Shown: positions 21,985 to 32,480, counted from the first letter of the stretch. The stretch: DNA of 64,000 nt from Cervus elaphus (GCF_910594005.1 NC_057815.1:85359552-85423551); one strand, 5' to 3'. Made by a program: numbers and translations. The notes: a model not told the origin generated them from the letters alone.

Positions 21985-22146
21985 GATGTTAAAGAGCATA
22001 GATTTAGAAGTCAGTAGAACAGTTGAATTTGTGGTGGTCCCTTCCCTCAGAAGCTGTGAGAACCTGGAAAAATAATTTATATTCTCTGAGTGTCAGTTTA
22101 CTTTTATGTAAGTTGGAGATAATTATTTCTTATAGCCATGGGGATT
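21985..22146 (+). mobile_element. MIR SINE, left part (split by BovB)
   Basis: TTAAAGAGCATAGATTTAGA, CTGTGAGAACCTGGAAAAA, TTCTCTGAGTGTCAGTTTAC, then ATAATTATTTCTTATAGCC. It continues at 22828 after a BovB insertion. Confidence 0.75.
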
Positions 22147-22827
22147 AAAAAAAAAAAAGAAAAAACTAAGATCATGGCACCCTGCCCCATCACTTCATGG
22201 CGAAGAAAAGGGGGAAAAGTGGAAGTAGTGATAGATTTTATTTTCTTGGACTCCAAAATCACCATGGATGGTGACTGCAGCCATGAAATTAAAAGACACT
22301 TGCTCCTTGGAAGAAAAGCCATGGCAAGCCTAGAGAGTGTATTAAAAAGCAGAGACATCACCTTGCCGACAAAGGTCCATCTAGTTAAAGTCATGGTTTT
22401 TCCAGGAGTCACGTACAGATGTGAGAGTTGGACCATAAAGAAGACTCAGTGTGAAAGAATTGATACTTTCAAATTGTGGTGCTAGAGAAGGTTGTTGAGA
22501 GTCTCCTGGACTGCAAGGAAATCAAACCAGTCATTCCTAAAGGAAATCAACCCTGCCTATTCATTGGAAGGACAGGTGATAAACCTGAAGCTCCAATAGT
22601 TTGGCCACCTGATGCCAAGAGCTGACTCACTAGAAAAGATGCTGTGAAAGATTGAAAGCAAAAGGAGAAGAGGGCAGCTGAGGATGAGATGGTTAGATAG
22701 CATCATGGACTCAATGGACATGAGTTTGAGCAAACTCCAGGAGACAGTGAAGGACAGAGGAGCCTGGCGTGCTGCAGCCCACGGTACCACAAAGAGTCAA
22801 GACAGGGTTAGTAACTGAACAACAACA
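22147..22827 (+). mobile_element. BovB LINE, 5'-truncated, inside MIR
   Basis: Sense BovB 3' end: coding pieces for DGDCSHEIKRHLLLGRK, KSRDITLPTKVHLVKVMVF and CESWTIKK are readable in 22138-22485. Then follows non-coding decay to the 3' end GTAACTGAACAACAACAATA. Probable TSD from the MIR: ATAGCCATGGGGATT (22132-22146) and ATAGCCACAGAGATT (22828-22842), three mismatches. Confidence 0.93.
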
Positions 22828-22915
22828 ATAGCCACAGAGATTCAATGAAATAAAGTCCTTATCTCTTAGCAATGTTTCTAGCCTATCATAAATATTCAAG
22901 AGATAATAGTTTTGG
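22828..22915 (+). mobile_element. MIR SINE, right part
   Basis: AGAGATTCAATGAAATAAAG, TTAGCAATGTTTCTAGCC and ATAAATATTCAAG continue the MIR 3' half (GAGGATTAAATGAG...CTTAGCAC...CAATAAATG). Confidence 0.65.
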
Positions 22916-24277
22916 TTTCTTATTTTTTCATGTTTTGGCAGCAACCAATTTTAGGTCCAAAAATACCATCCAGAAAGTCTTCTTAATGCCAAAATGTCTA
23001 AACAGAAAGTAAAAAACAAAGGAAAGCCTGTCAGAATTATATCTGACAAAATTATTTCCTTTTGGACCCCATCAAAACAATATATTTTTGTGAATGCAAT
23101 TTTTTTTCCCACTTTCTTTCAGGTGCTTTGAATTTTGGGATATGGGAGTCTGTTGCAACAGAAATGCTTTTACAAAATTAAGTCCATATATACATTTGAA
23201 GAAAGACACTGAAAATTACATTAAGTACATTGATTTTTCTGTGGAAGTAAAATGTCTGAATAGCTGACACAGTAATATGAACAATCCTTCTTCTATTCCC
23301 CAACTCATAGCTTATATACCTATGTCTACATCTATACTTATTCTCCTGAAAGTGTTAATCTTCTCCTCCCAGTCCCACCCAGTCCCACCAAATGAATGAG
23401 CAGTTTACTATTTTTTTTTTTATTCACAGTGGGGTCTGGCCTATTTCATGTGGTCACGATGGACATAGGTTCCAAAGGATCCCACTGGTCTATGTATTAC
23501 AGAGAGCTTCTAATACAAAAGCCCATAGAGAGTGCTTTTAGATTCTCAAATATCCAGCTTTAACTTGAAAGCTGTGCACATTTGCTCTGGGAGAACATAA
23601 CAATGGCTTCCCAACATTGTTCCTCTTTGCGATATAGCCACACTTGAAAGGAAGAGAGTTTCTTTAGCAATAAAAGCATCCCAAGGACGCAAGGTCCTCA
23701 GTGTTCACATCTCAGAAAGACTCCATGTGAGAAGAGCCTCTGTTGTTTCTTTTGAGCATCCATTGTTGCCCCTCAGCCCACCTAGATCAGTGTTGGGTGG
23801 AGGACGATCTTTCTAACTTGAGACGTGGGGTGAGACAGGAGAAAAACCAAAGAGATTTATCATCTTCCCCTCGTGATGTACCCTGACAGCACAGTGACCC
23901 AGGCAGTTAAGAAGCATATTGTACACATAACAATTTAATGAGATCTTGAAGACCTTGGTTTCCAGTGAGCATTTCATTGGGAAATTTCTTTATTAAATTG
24001 TTTTCATAGGTAAATCTTTCCTCAAATCCCAATGGGAGCTGGCAACATCTTTCAGAAGTGAATATGAACTCACAATCAGAATTTCCTCAAGTATGAAGGC
24101 TGTTAAACAGAAAATTTTTTTCCATGAAGGAAGTCTCATCTTTTCTTTAGTGAGAATAGGTCAAAATATCTACCCTCGGAATTCATTTTTCAAAAAAATA
24201 TGTACAATCCTGTATGAACAAATTACTACCCCCATTTCAAAACACACCCGAGTGAGAGTCATTGAGTGGTTATCTTA
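22916..24277. other. Unassigned unique sequence, 1.36 kb
   Basis: No element recognised. A T-run lies at about 23411-23421. No open frame suggests an exon. Confidence 0.4.
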
Positions 24278-25050
24278 TCCATCATTCATTCATTCATTCA
24301 TTCAGCGTATATTTACTGAGTGTCTACTATAAGCCAGGTACTAGTCCAGTAAATTGAAAACATTAAAAAAAACACCAATAATAACAAGCAAAAGCAATCC
24401 CTGCCTTTGTGAAGCATCCAGTCCAGAAGGAGACAGAGTAAAAAAAAACAAGCAAAAACATATAATAAACAAAAAACATATATATGTACCTTAGAAGTAC
24501 ATGTATTTGGCAGATTAATATTCATCCAGAGGGGACAACCAGTGCCAAGGCCTTAAGACAAAAGCATGACCGATCTGAAAACAGCAAAACAACTGGCATG
24601 TCTGAAGCAGAGTGAAGGAGAAGGAAGGCAGCAGGACATGAGGTCAGACCGGCCAGGAGTGTCTTGAGGTTAGAGGCTGTGCTGGGCTTAGTCATGTCTG
24701 ACTCTCTGTGACCCCATGGACTATAGCCCACCAGGCTCCTCTGTCCACGGGGATTCTCCAGGCAAGACATACTGGAGTGGGTGGCTATGCCCTCCTCCAG
24801 GGGATCTTCCCAATCCAGGGATCAAATCCAGGTCTTCCGCATTGCAGGCAGATTCTTTACCAACTGAACCACCAGGGAAACCCAAGGGAAGACAGCAGGG
24901 AAATCATGAGGTGACTGTTGGGATTTTGGTTTTCACTCTGAGAAAATGCGGACCCAATAAAGAGCTTGGGGTAGAGGAGCAGAGTGGTTAAAGAATCACT
25001 CTGGGTGTAGGGATGAAATAGTATCAAGGGTTGTATCTTCTAGGAAGGCT
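24278..25050 (-). mobile_element. L2 LINE, antisense, interrupted by a SINE
   Basis: Starts with the reversed L2 terminus (CATTCATTCATTCATTCA), then ACTGAGTGTCTACTATAAGC, CAATCCCTGCCTTTGTGAAG, CCAGTGCCAAGGCCTTAAG and GACATGAGGTCAGACCGG. After the SINE it resumes with TTTTGGTTTTCACTCTGAG and AAGAATCACTCTGG. These are the L2 3' end blocks in reverse order. The inner gap is 24678-24883. Confidence 0.8.
24678..24883 (-). mobile_element. Bov-tA SINE inside L2
   Basis: Antisense Bov-tA, CTGGGCTTAGTCATGTCTGA to CCACCAGGGAAACCC. The L2 sequence on the two sides is collinear, so the SINE is the younger element. Confidence 0.93.
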
Positions 25051-25224
25051 CATGTGATAGTGCAAAGGAGGCGTCTCACCTGTGTACTTCTAACACTCCT
25101 GTATTCACTCGACCACATTTACTCAACATCAACACTTACCGTGGTGCTGGGGAAGACTCTTGAGAGTCCCTTGGAGAGCAAGGAAAACTAAGATTTTCAA
25201 AAACGTTATCATCCATAGACTAAA

Positions 25225-25320
25225 GAAAATAACAAGAGCTCATACTGATTGAGTGCCTCCTCTATAAGCAGGTCTACCCATTTCCCAAACACTGCCTCGT
25301 AACACTTTTCCTCTATGGAA
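25225..25320 (-). mobile_element. MIR SINE, 3' part
   Basis: AGAGCTCATACTGATTGAGT, TATAAGCAGGTCTACCC and CTCGTAACACTTTTCCTC resemble the antisense MIR 3' half. It may be one element with 25570-25680, separated by about 250 bp that include an (AAT)n tract (25443-25461). Confidence 0.5.
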
Positions 25321-25569
25321 AAATAATAGATCAAGGAGGGACTTCCCCCTCATAACTAGCTCAGTGATTACGCCACTCAAAAATAACTTGGGCATATTTT
25401 TCAAAAATAAAAAGCCTCAAGTCCCTTCTATCAAAATTCACATTAAATAATAATAATAATAGAATCCATGTTCCGAATGTTTACTGTTAGGATCTTTTTA
25501 CTCAGTTTGTTGTAATCTGTACACCAAAGCATATAATGTTTTGAATATAAAAATATTTAAATAATGATT

Positions 25570-25680
25570 TTTTTAAAACAGGCTGAGAGGTGTTAGTTTG
25601 CCCAAGGTCACAGGGCTGAGTGTTGAAGGCAGTGTTACGCCTGAGCCTGCACCTGCGTGCAAAGTGCAGACCCAGATTGA
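25570..25680 (-). mobile_element. MIR SINE, core
   Basis: GAGAGGTGTTAGTTTGCCCA and AAGGTCACAGGGCTGAGTG are the reverse complement of the conserved MIR core. Confidence 0.7.
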
Positions 25681-26084
25681 AAACAAAAGGCTCTGAGAAG
25701 TCAGGTCAGAGGTAAAGTTTCCTGTCTGACTGCATTTAATTCCTGTTTAACTCTATTTAATAGTTCCTTCAAGTGTCTTTGACTCTATAATGGAAATATC
25801 AAGACAGTTTAGGGACTGTAAGTGGGGAGAGTGGGCAAGTTTCTCTGATGGCTTTTGGTTGCATGGGGCATGAGGAACAAAGAGAGTGATAGTGAGTCAA
25901 TGACAGACCAAGAGCAGGACAGCAGGAGAACCGTTCATTCAGTTTGCAGAACAAATACAGCATGTCAGTTGTTCTACTAAGCCCCGGAAACATAAAAACA
26001 AGCAAGATGCCCTCTTGGTTCTCATGAAGCTCTGAGCTGAATGTCCTCTACTTCTGTTAGAGCAGTTGACTGTCTCTCTCTTAA
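25681..26084. other. Unassigned unique sequence
   Basis: Nothing recognised beyond short low-similarity matches. Confidence 0.4.
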
Positions 26085-26340
26085 ATAGGGGCTTATTAAA
26101 ACACAGATTGCTGAGCCCCACCACCAGAGTTCTGATTTAGTGGATCAATAGGGTGGTGCCAAGAATGCCAAAGACAGAGGAGCCTGTGGACTACAGTTCA
26201 TGGGGTCACAAAGAGAAGGACACGACCTAGTGATGAAACAGCACAGAATCTGCATCCTCAACGAGCCTCCAGGAGATGTTGATCCTCCAAGTCCCAGGTG
26301 CACACTGAGAGAATGACTGTGATTCAAGGACTAGCTGGTT
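26085..26340 (-). mobile_element. MER5-type hAT element, split
   Basis: Left part: TTAAAACACAGATTGCTGAG, CCCCACCACCAGAGTTCTGA. Right part: AGAATCTGCATCCTCAACG, GCCTCCAGGAGATGTTGATC. Together they follow the MER5A order across an inserted SINE fragment at 26165-26248. MER5 elements are short non-autonomous hAT (Charlie) transposons. Strand is tentative. Confidence 0.65.
26165..26248 (+). mobile_element. Bov-tA/BovB 3' fragment inside MER5
   Basis: Only the last about 80 bases are present: GACAGAGGAGCCTGTGGACT, then GGGGTCACAAAGAGAAGGA and CACGACCTAGTGATGAAACA. This part is shared by Bov-tA and BovB, so the source is ambiguous. Confidence 0.8.
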
Positions 26341-26868
26341 CCCGGGACTAGTCTCCCGGGAGAATGTTTTCTGTCAATTTCCACTATTTCTAAAACTAAG
26401 AAGCTCAAAATCTTAACCTGAACTTATTACCTCTATGTTCCTGGTAATATAGTAACAGCCACAGTTATTCATCTATCTAGGCCATAGACGTGCTGGGAAC
26501 ATTACATTTATCACCATCTTTTCACCCTCAGAAAGAATCAAAGATAGATCTGCTAATCAGCAATCAGTGCCTAATTTGAGAACCTCAGGGAGGTCAGGAG
26601 TTGACAAAATGCACGTAGCTTGAGAGGTGTAGAACTGGGATCCAAATCTCTGATTCCAAAGATTCTGTATTTTTCACTTTGACTTATTGCTGAGACCAGT
26701 CCATTTGAAGGTAGTGGTCGGAGGTGGAGGCCTGTGAGATGAGTGGCTTGTTAAGCATCAGGAAGCCTCGATGAATAATGGATCGAATTTCTTTTTTTCC
26801 TCTTCCTGCTCATGAGGAAAGCACCTCATGTGTTAAAAAAAGACTGCAGCTCAGACAGAGCTAACAGT
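26341..26868. other. Mostly unassigned, possible MIR remnant
   Basis: At 26595-26690 GAGAGGTGTAGAACTGGGAT followed by CCAAATCTCTGATTCC resembles the antisense MIR 5' half. The rest is not recognised. Confidence 0.4.
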
Positions 26869-26891
26869 AAAAAAAAAAAAAAAAAAAAAAA
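26869..26891. repeat. Poly-A tract
   Basis: A23 with no recognisable retrotransposon body upstream. The preceding about 100 bases are unassigned. Confidence 0.9.
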
Positions 26892-26929
26892 TGGTCTGCT
26901 GCTTCCCTAGTGGCTGGGAACTTTGCTTT

Positions 26930-27410
26930 CCAACACCTGAGTGGCTTCTGGAATTCAGCTTTCAGCCCTACCCCCACCGTCTACCCATGAAGTGGAAGCG
27001 AAAGGCCACCGGGACAGCATCCCAGCGGCTGTGAGCAGGACTGTATGTGAGCAGCACCACCAGCAGGAGAGCAGGGACAGATCTCCCTCTGTGATGCCTG
27101 CCTAATGCCCGGCCTGCGCTGGTTGTCATGGCGACAAGGGCGATGCTGGTGCAGGTGTCTTACTGTGACCGAGACACGTGTGCCTCAAATGATGGGGGAA
27201 TGAAAGGATCAGCTGCTGCCCCGCAGCTCCAGCAGGAGGGCTCCGGAGCCCGTGATGCTCCGAGCAGTGGTTAGAGGATTCAGAAGGCTGAGGAAGTACA
27301 GGAATCCAAGTCAGGTCCTCTGCAGGGAGGCCCCCACCTCCACCCAGCGCACGTGGCTTTCCCCGGCTGGAAGCTTAAGAAGACATGTCCGGAGGTGCCG
27401 GCTCCAGACT
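26930..27410. other. GC- and CpG-richer segment
   Basis: Clearly richer in G+C and in CpG (about two dozen by eye) than the surrounding A/T-rich DNA. It is free of recognised repeats and lacks a long open frame. It could be a conserved regulatory segment, a weak CpG cluster or part of an unrecognised exon. I cannot choose from sequence alone. Confidence 0.5.
27122..27137 (+). promoter_or_regulatory. RFX X-box-like palindrome
   Basis: GTTGTCATGGCGACAA contains the imperfect palindrome TTGTC-ATGGC-GACAA and differs at one position from the X-box consensus GTNRCC/GTHNYYATRRNAAC bound by RFX factors. It sits in the middle of the CpG-richer segment. A site this short could occur by chance. Confidence 0.35.
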
Positions 27411-27555
27411 TGTCACTGTTGATTAGAAACAACAAGAAAGGCACATATGTTGTTCTAACATCACCTTCACTTTTCTTACCAACTCTTCCTTCTGCAGAGA
27501 AAGCTAAGTGTGACCTAGAGGGCAGAACAGAATTTGCAGTCTTTCTCTATGAATC

Positions 27556-27800
27556 CAGAGAAGGCAATGGCACCCCACTCCAGTACTCTTGCCTGGAAAA
27601 TCCCATGGATGGAGGAGCCTGGTAGGCTGCAGTCCATGGGGTCTCGAAGAGTCGGACATGACTGAGCGACTTCACTTTCACTTTTCACTTTTACATGTTG
27701 GAGAAGGAAATGGCAACCCACTCCACTGTTCTTGCCTGGAGAATCCCAGGGATGGGGTCGCACAGAGTTGGACACGACTGAAGTGACTTAGCAGTAGCAG
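27556..27800 (+). mobile_element. Bov-A2 dimeric SINE
   Basis: Two Bov-A monomers joined by the linker TTCACTTTCACTTTTCACTT: GAGAAGGCAATGGCACCCC starts the first, GGAGAAGGAAATGGCAACCC the second. The second monomer has lost about 25 bases between CCCAGGGATGG and GGTCGCACAG. Perfect 12-bp TSD TCTCTATGAATC at 27544-27555 and 27801-27812. Low divergence suggests a young copy. Confidence 0.96.
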
Positions 27801-27812
27801 TCTCTATGAATC

Positions 27813-28194
27813 AAAGTGAAGTGGCAAGAAATGGGAAAACAACTCCACAAAAGCAAGCTTGTTTTTGAGTGTGTGTGTGGGGGGCGGGGTGGGGGGAGTG
27901 GTTTTGCTTGAAAAACAGTTTCTGGTTTCTCAAGTATTGGGAGTTATCATTCCAGCTGGCTCCTGGGGTGGTGTGGAGGAGTAAGAGAAACTGGATTTAC
28001 AAAGCTGAACATGACCTTCCTTTTGTATCTGACCAGTGGTTGGTTTCCTGCAGTCCCCTCTTGCACCCAGGTGTGCTGACTGCCCCTGACCATTTCATTT
28101 CCATTTCCTCTCTCAGCTCTGTCAATGGGAAAAATAGTCAAACCTGGCCAGGAAAGGAAAAGGAAAACAGAACCACAACATACTGAGCCTAATT
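27813..28194. other. Unassigned sequence with G-rich run
   Basis: A TG run at 27869-27878 passes into a G-rich stretch (GGGGGGCGGGGTGGGGGG, about 27879-27896) able to form stacked-G structures, though it lacks four separated long G-runs. The rest is unassigned. Confidence 0.5.
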
Positions 28195-28345
28195 AGCGTG
28201 CGAGGCATTTGATGAACACTTTCTTGTGAAATCCAGACAATACAGAACTTGGAGGTAAGTGTGACCATCTCCATTTTACAGATAAAGACATTGGACTTCA
28301 AAGAGTGTAAGCAAAATGCCCTAAATCAGAGACAGAATGTGGATC
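28195..28345 (-). mobile_element. MIR SINE
   Basis: CATCTCCATTTTACAGATAA and GACATTGGACTTCAAAGAG preserve the antisense core. The left part is a degraded 3' half. Confidence 0.7.
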
Positions 28346-28539
28346 CATATTTAGGCTTTTATTGTCACCAAACTTCAATTTTTATTCTGACTACACTGTC
28401 ACATCACCCTGACCCTCAAACAGACGGAAGAAAATGTTCTTGTCTCTCTTCTGGTCATTTTGACATTTAAATGGCAACAGTGAGAATCTTGCTAATATTT
28501 GAGGCCTTGTCCCAGAATGCTTATCCCAATCCTTATTGT

Positions 28540-28745
28540 TAATAGTAACTAGTATTTGTTGAATGATTTTACTATGTCCATTCACAACACTGTAGCATAA
28601 GGAACATGTTTTAAGAATTTGATTCTTTTAGAGATATGCAGACGTAAGCTTAAGGAGACTATTTGTCCAAGGTCCTACAGTTTACACAGCTCTATGTTAG
28701 GATCTAAATCCAGGTCTGTCTGTTTTCAGAGCAGAACACTTATTC
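28540..28745 (-). mobile_element. MIR SINE
   Basis: TAGTAACTAGTATTTGTTGA, TTGTCCAAGGTCCTACAG, TTAGGATCTAAATCCAGG and GTCTGTTTTCAGAGCAGA follow the antisense MIR order. Confidence 0.7.
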
Positions 28746-29696
28746 CTTATGCTGTGCTTCAAGGCACAGTTCTTAGGAGCTCCTGGGAGATAGGAGAAAA
28801 AGGAAAGGGATTTTAAACTTTTTCTGTTCCTTGTCATAGAAATAAATCATGTGAGTTTGGGGCTTAAGGAAGGGCATTTCAAGAAATCTCAGAGTCTTTC
28901 CCATGCTATGTTTTATACATTTTATTTTGTTTTGTTTGAATTCTGGAACGTTCCCAGTGCCTATTGTTTTGGGCTGGATGCTTAAGTGTGAGCAACCTAA
29001 GTCTACAACTGAAATGACTTTCACAAAAGCTTTCCTCCCAGGATGAGCTTGATAGAGATCAATGCACTTAATATTCATTTCAGGCTAATTAGCTAAAGCA
29101 AGGGTCCCATGAGCACCAAGAGCCAGGAGAACGGACAATTCAGGCCATCTTTGTCTAATTCCTCTTTAAATGCTAATAGCTTTGAGATTATTCTATTAAC
29201 AGGCAGTATCAGAAAAGGAATAAAAGGACTTGTTTCATTTAATAAAGGGATCACCAAATGGATCGGAATGTTTAGAACAGCCTGAATAATTATCTATTCA
29301 TTTAGGTCAAACTGCTGTGGGCATCAGGAAAACATAACTAAGAAGAGCAATTCGATTTATATATCGCCCGCAACAGGACTTCATTATGAAACGACCCCTG
29401 ATCCCTGTGCTTCACATGCCTAGTGGAAAACAGATCAGCTCTGCAACAGAGTGTGAAGACCCCTATCCTTGGTGCCCCAGAAATGCAACTCACATATTAT
29501 AATATGTCAAATAAAATCTAGGTTCTAATGCAATACATGTTATTACCTAAACAATGTGTTTTAGTAGGGGGGCAAAAGAGGTAAGGATCTCAAAAATTAG
29601 AAAGGTTTGTGTCCACATCCGGTTGGTCCTTAGTAACCCCACAAATACTCACCCCAAAGGGTAAGAGTTGTGCAGTGTTACAGCTCTCCCATTCTT
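28746..29696. other. Unassigned unique sequence
   Basis: Nothing recognised. The right end holds the start of the BovB tail repeats (TTCAG units). Confidence 0.4.
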
Positions 29697-30409
29697 TCAG
29701 TTCAGTTCAGTTCAGTTTAGTCGCTCAGTCGTGTCCGACTCCCCATGACCCCATGAACCGCAGCATGCCAGGCCTCCATGTCCATCACCAACTCCTGGAG
29801 TACACCCAAACCCATGTCCATCAAATCGATGGTGCAATCCAACCATCTCATCCTCTGTCATCCCCTTCTGCTCCTGCCCTCAATCTTTCCCAGCATCAGG
29901 GTCTTTTCCAATGAGTCAGCTCTTCGCATCAGGTGGCCAAGTACTGGAGTTTCAGCTTCAGCATCAGTCCTTCCAATGAACACCCAGGACTGATCTGCTT
30001 TAGGTTGGATCTCCTTGCAGTCCACAAAAGCATCAATTCTTTGGCGCTCAGCTTTCCTTATAGTCCAACTCTCACATGCATACATGACTATTAGAAAAAC
30101 AATACCCTTGACTAGACAGACCTTTGTTGGCAAACTAATCTCTGCTTTTTAATATGCTGTCTAGGTTGGTCATAATTTGCCTTCCAAGGAGTAAGCATCT
30201 TTTAATTTCATGGCTGCAATTACCATCTACAGTGACTTTGGAGCCCAGAAAAATAAAGTCTGACACTGTTTCCACTGTTTCCCCATGTATCTGCCATGAA
30301 GTGATGGAATCGGATGCCATGACTTAGTTTTCTGAATGTTAAGCTTTAAGCCAACTTTTTCACTCTCCTCCTTCACTTTCATCAAGAGGCTTTTTAGTTC
30401 CTCTTCACC

Positions 30410-30907
30410 TTATGCCATAAGGGTGGTGTCATTTGCATATCTGAGGTTATTGATATTTCTCCCAGAAATCTTGAGTCCAGCTTGTGCTTCCTCCAGCCCA
30501 GTGTTTCTCATGATGTACTCTGCATATAAGTTAAATAAGCAGGGTGACAATATACAGCCTTGATGTACTCCTTTTCCTGTTTGGAACCAGTCTGTTGTTC
30601 CATGCCCAGTTCTAACTGTTGCTTCCTGATCTGCATACAGGTTTCTCAAGAGGCAGGTCAGGTGGTCTGGTATGCCCATCTCTCTCAGAATTTTCCACAG
30701 TTTATTGTGATCCACACAGTTGAAGGCCTTGGCATAGTCAATAAAGCAGAAATAGATGCTTTTCTGGAACTCTCTTGCTTTTTCGATGATCCAGCAGATG
30801 TTGGCAATTTGATCTCTGGTTCCTCTGCCTTTTCTAAAACCAGCTTGAACATCTGGAAGTTCACGGTTCACGTATTGCTGAAGCCTGGCTTGGAGAATTT
30901 TAAGCAT
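30410..30907 (-). pseudogene. BovB reverse transcriptase fragment, catalytic motif lost
   Basis: 165-codon frame covering most of an RTE reverse transcriptase. Seen: QAGFRKGRGTRDQ (residues 21-33), motif A region FIDYAKAFNCVDHNKLW with Asp57, motif B-like KGVHQGCILSPCLFN (112-126), and the palm motif as YANDTT (157-162). RT palm motifs normally read YADD, so the first catalytic Asp is replaced by Asn159. A TAA at 30410-30412 replaces an expected Glu codon directly after LMA. RNA-dependent DNA synthesis would be abolished. The N-terminal Met is internal to the ancestral ORF. Confidence 0.92.
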
Positions 30908-31036
30908 TACTTTGCTAGTGTGTGAGATAAGTGCAATTGTGTGGTAGTTTGAGCATTCTTTGGCATTGCCTTTCTTGGGGATTGAAATGAAAACTGACCT
31001 TTTCCAGTCCTGTGGCCACTGCTGAGTTCTCCATAT

Positions 31037-31474
31037 TCACTGGCATACTGAGTACATCACTTTCACAGCATTATCTTTCAGGATTTGAAATAGCTCAACT
31101 GGAATTCCATCACCTCTGCTAGCTTTGTTCGTAGTGATGCTTCCTAAGGCCCTCTTGACTTCACATTCCAGGATGTCTGGCTCTAGGTGAGTGATCACAC
31201 CAGCCTGATTATCTGGGTTGTGAAGATCTTTTTTGTACAGTTCTTCTGTGTATTCTTGCCACCTCTTCTTAATATCTTCTGCTTCTGTTAGGTCCCTACC
31301 ATTTTTATCCTTTATTGAGCCCATCTTTGCATGAAATGTTCCCTTGGTATCTCTAATTTTCTTGAAGAGATCTCTAGTCTTTCCCATTCTGTTGTTTTCC
31401 TCTATTTCTTTGCATTGATCACTGAAGAAGGCTTTCTTATCTCTCCTGGCTATTCTTTGGAACTCTGCATTCAA
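31037..31474 (-). pseudogene. BovB polyprotein fragment upstream of RT
   Basis: 145-codon frame for the segment between endonuclease and reverse transcriptase of BovB, with KTRDLFKKIRDTKGTFHAKM, KKRWQEYTEELYKKDL and NKASRGDGIPVELFQILKD. It ends at a stop after MYSVCQ. The ancestral frame (YASEYGE) resumes in another phase, so a small deletion near 31040 causes a frameshift. Confidence 0.9.
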
Positions 31475-31481
31475 ATGGATA

Positions 31482-31627
31482 TATTAGGCAAGTTACCTAA
31501 GGGTTCTAGGCCTTTGTTTTCTCTTAGGAAATAAGCATTATGATAGTATAGAGCTTGCCAAAATTGTTGTATGGATTAAATTTGATAATAAATGTGCAGA
31601 GAGATTCAGCCTTAGTAAATGTACAAT
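31482..31627 (+). mobile_element. MIR SINE between two BovB copies
   Basis: TTAGGCAAGTTACCTAAGGG, GCCTTTGTTTTCTCTTAGG and GTATGGATTAAATTTGATAA match the MIR middle and 3' half in sense. Its 5' part is missing at the BovB junction. Confidence 0.65.
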
Positions 31628-31953
31628 TTTGTTGTTCAGTCACTAAGTCATGCCCAACTCTTTGCCACCCCATGGACTACAGCACACCAGGCTTCCCTGT
31701 CCCTTCACTATCTCCCTGAATTTGCTCAGATTCATGTCCATTGAGTCAGTGATGCTGTCTAACTGTCTCATCCTCTGCCATCCCCTTCTTCTTCTGCCTT
31801 CAATCTTTCCCAGCATCAGGGTCTTTTCCAATGAGTCAGCTCATCGCATCATGTGGCCAAAGTATTGGAGTTTCAGCTTCAACATCAGTCCTTCCAATGA
31901 ATATTCAGGGTTGACTTCCTTTAGGATTGACTGGTTTGATCGCCTTGCTGTCC
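31628..31953 (-). mobile_element. BovB LINE, short 3' fragment
   Basis: Antisense, from GTTGTTCAGTCACTAAGTC to TTGATCGCCTTGCTGTCC. Probable 10-bp TSD AATGTACAAT (31618-31627) and AATGTACTAT (31954-31963), one mismatch. The minus-strand frame 31643-31831 keeps SITDSMDMNLSKFREIV. Confidence 0.93.
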
Positions 31954-31963
31954 AATGTACTAT

Positions 31964-32314
31964 AGATGGTGGTCACTATTACCTGGCTCACCTGCAGAGG
32001 TTGGCTCTGACAGAGACACTTGAGAGGGCCAAGGGCAAGGTGATTAGCTTAAGTTTAGGCACTTATTATTCAAGAGTGATCTGTCCCAGTAAGTGGGTCC
32101 TGCCAAAGAAAATGGATTATACTCTTGTCAGGTGAATGGTGACATATATCTATTCTTAGGACTTTAATTTTTGCCTTTCACAGAGAATAAGAAAATGGTT
32201 CAGCCATCTGGGAAGGGAGTTGGGAAAACTCGGTGGAGTCGTTATGCTCCAGGTGAATAGGCAATGGTTCTGTTAGTTGTTCTAACATGTTCTGCCTTGC
32301 CTAGGGTTGGCTGC
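31964..32314. other. Unassigned sequence
   Basis: Nothing recognised. Confidence 0.4.
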
Positions 32315-32480
32315 TAAATCATCAGAAGAGCTTCTGAAAAAATGCAGATTCTGGGTCCTAGTCCAGGTCAGCTGAATCTCCAAGGGGTAATGCCACTGGA
32401 GTACGACTTCCCTAAAATTTTCTCAGGACACAGGACAGATTCTATAACTAGATTTTAGAAACCAGTGAGCTAAGGAAGTG
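32315..32480 (-). mobile_element. MER5-type hAT fragment
   Basis: AGAGCTTCTGAAAAAATGCA, GATTCTGGGTCCTAGTCC, GCTGAATCTCCAAGGGGTAA and, at the end, TTTAGAAACCAGTGAGC follow the MER5 pattern. Strand and ends are tentative. Confidence 0.5.

Larger units (their letters stand above)
29697..31479 (-). mobile_element. BovB LINE (RTE), longest copy
   Basis: 1.78 kb in antisense, from the 3' terminal (TTCAG)n repeats at 29697-29716 through the C-terminal region and reverse transcriptase to the endonuclease-RT linker, truncated at about 31479. Full BovB is about 3.2 kb, so the 5' UTR and the endonuclease part are missing. Four minus-strand open frames (29858-30133, 30135-30320, 30410-30907, 31037-31474) are separated by nonsense codons and indels. 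No clear TSD was found. The right flank is a MIR. Confidence 0.97.

Noticed and set aside
27879..27896. G-quadruplex element
   Set aside because: G-rich but only three separated long G-runs; does not meet the usual four-run pattern.
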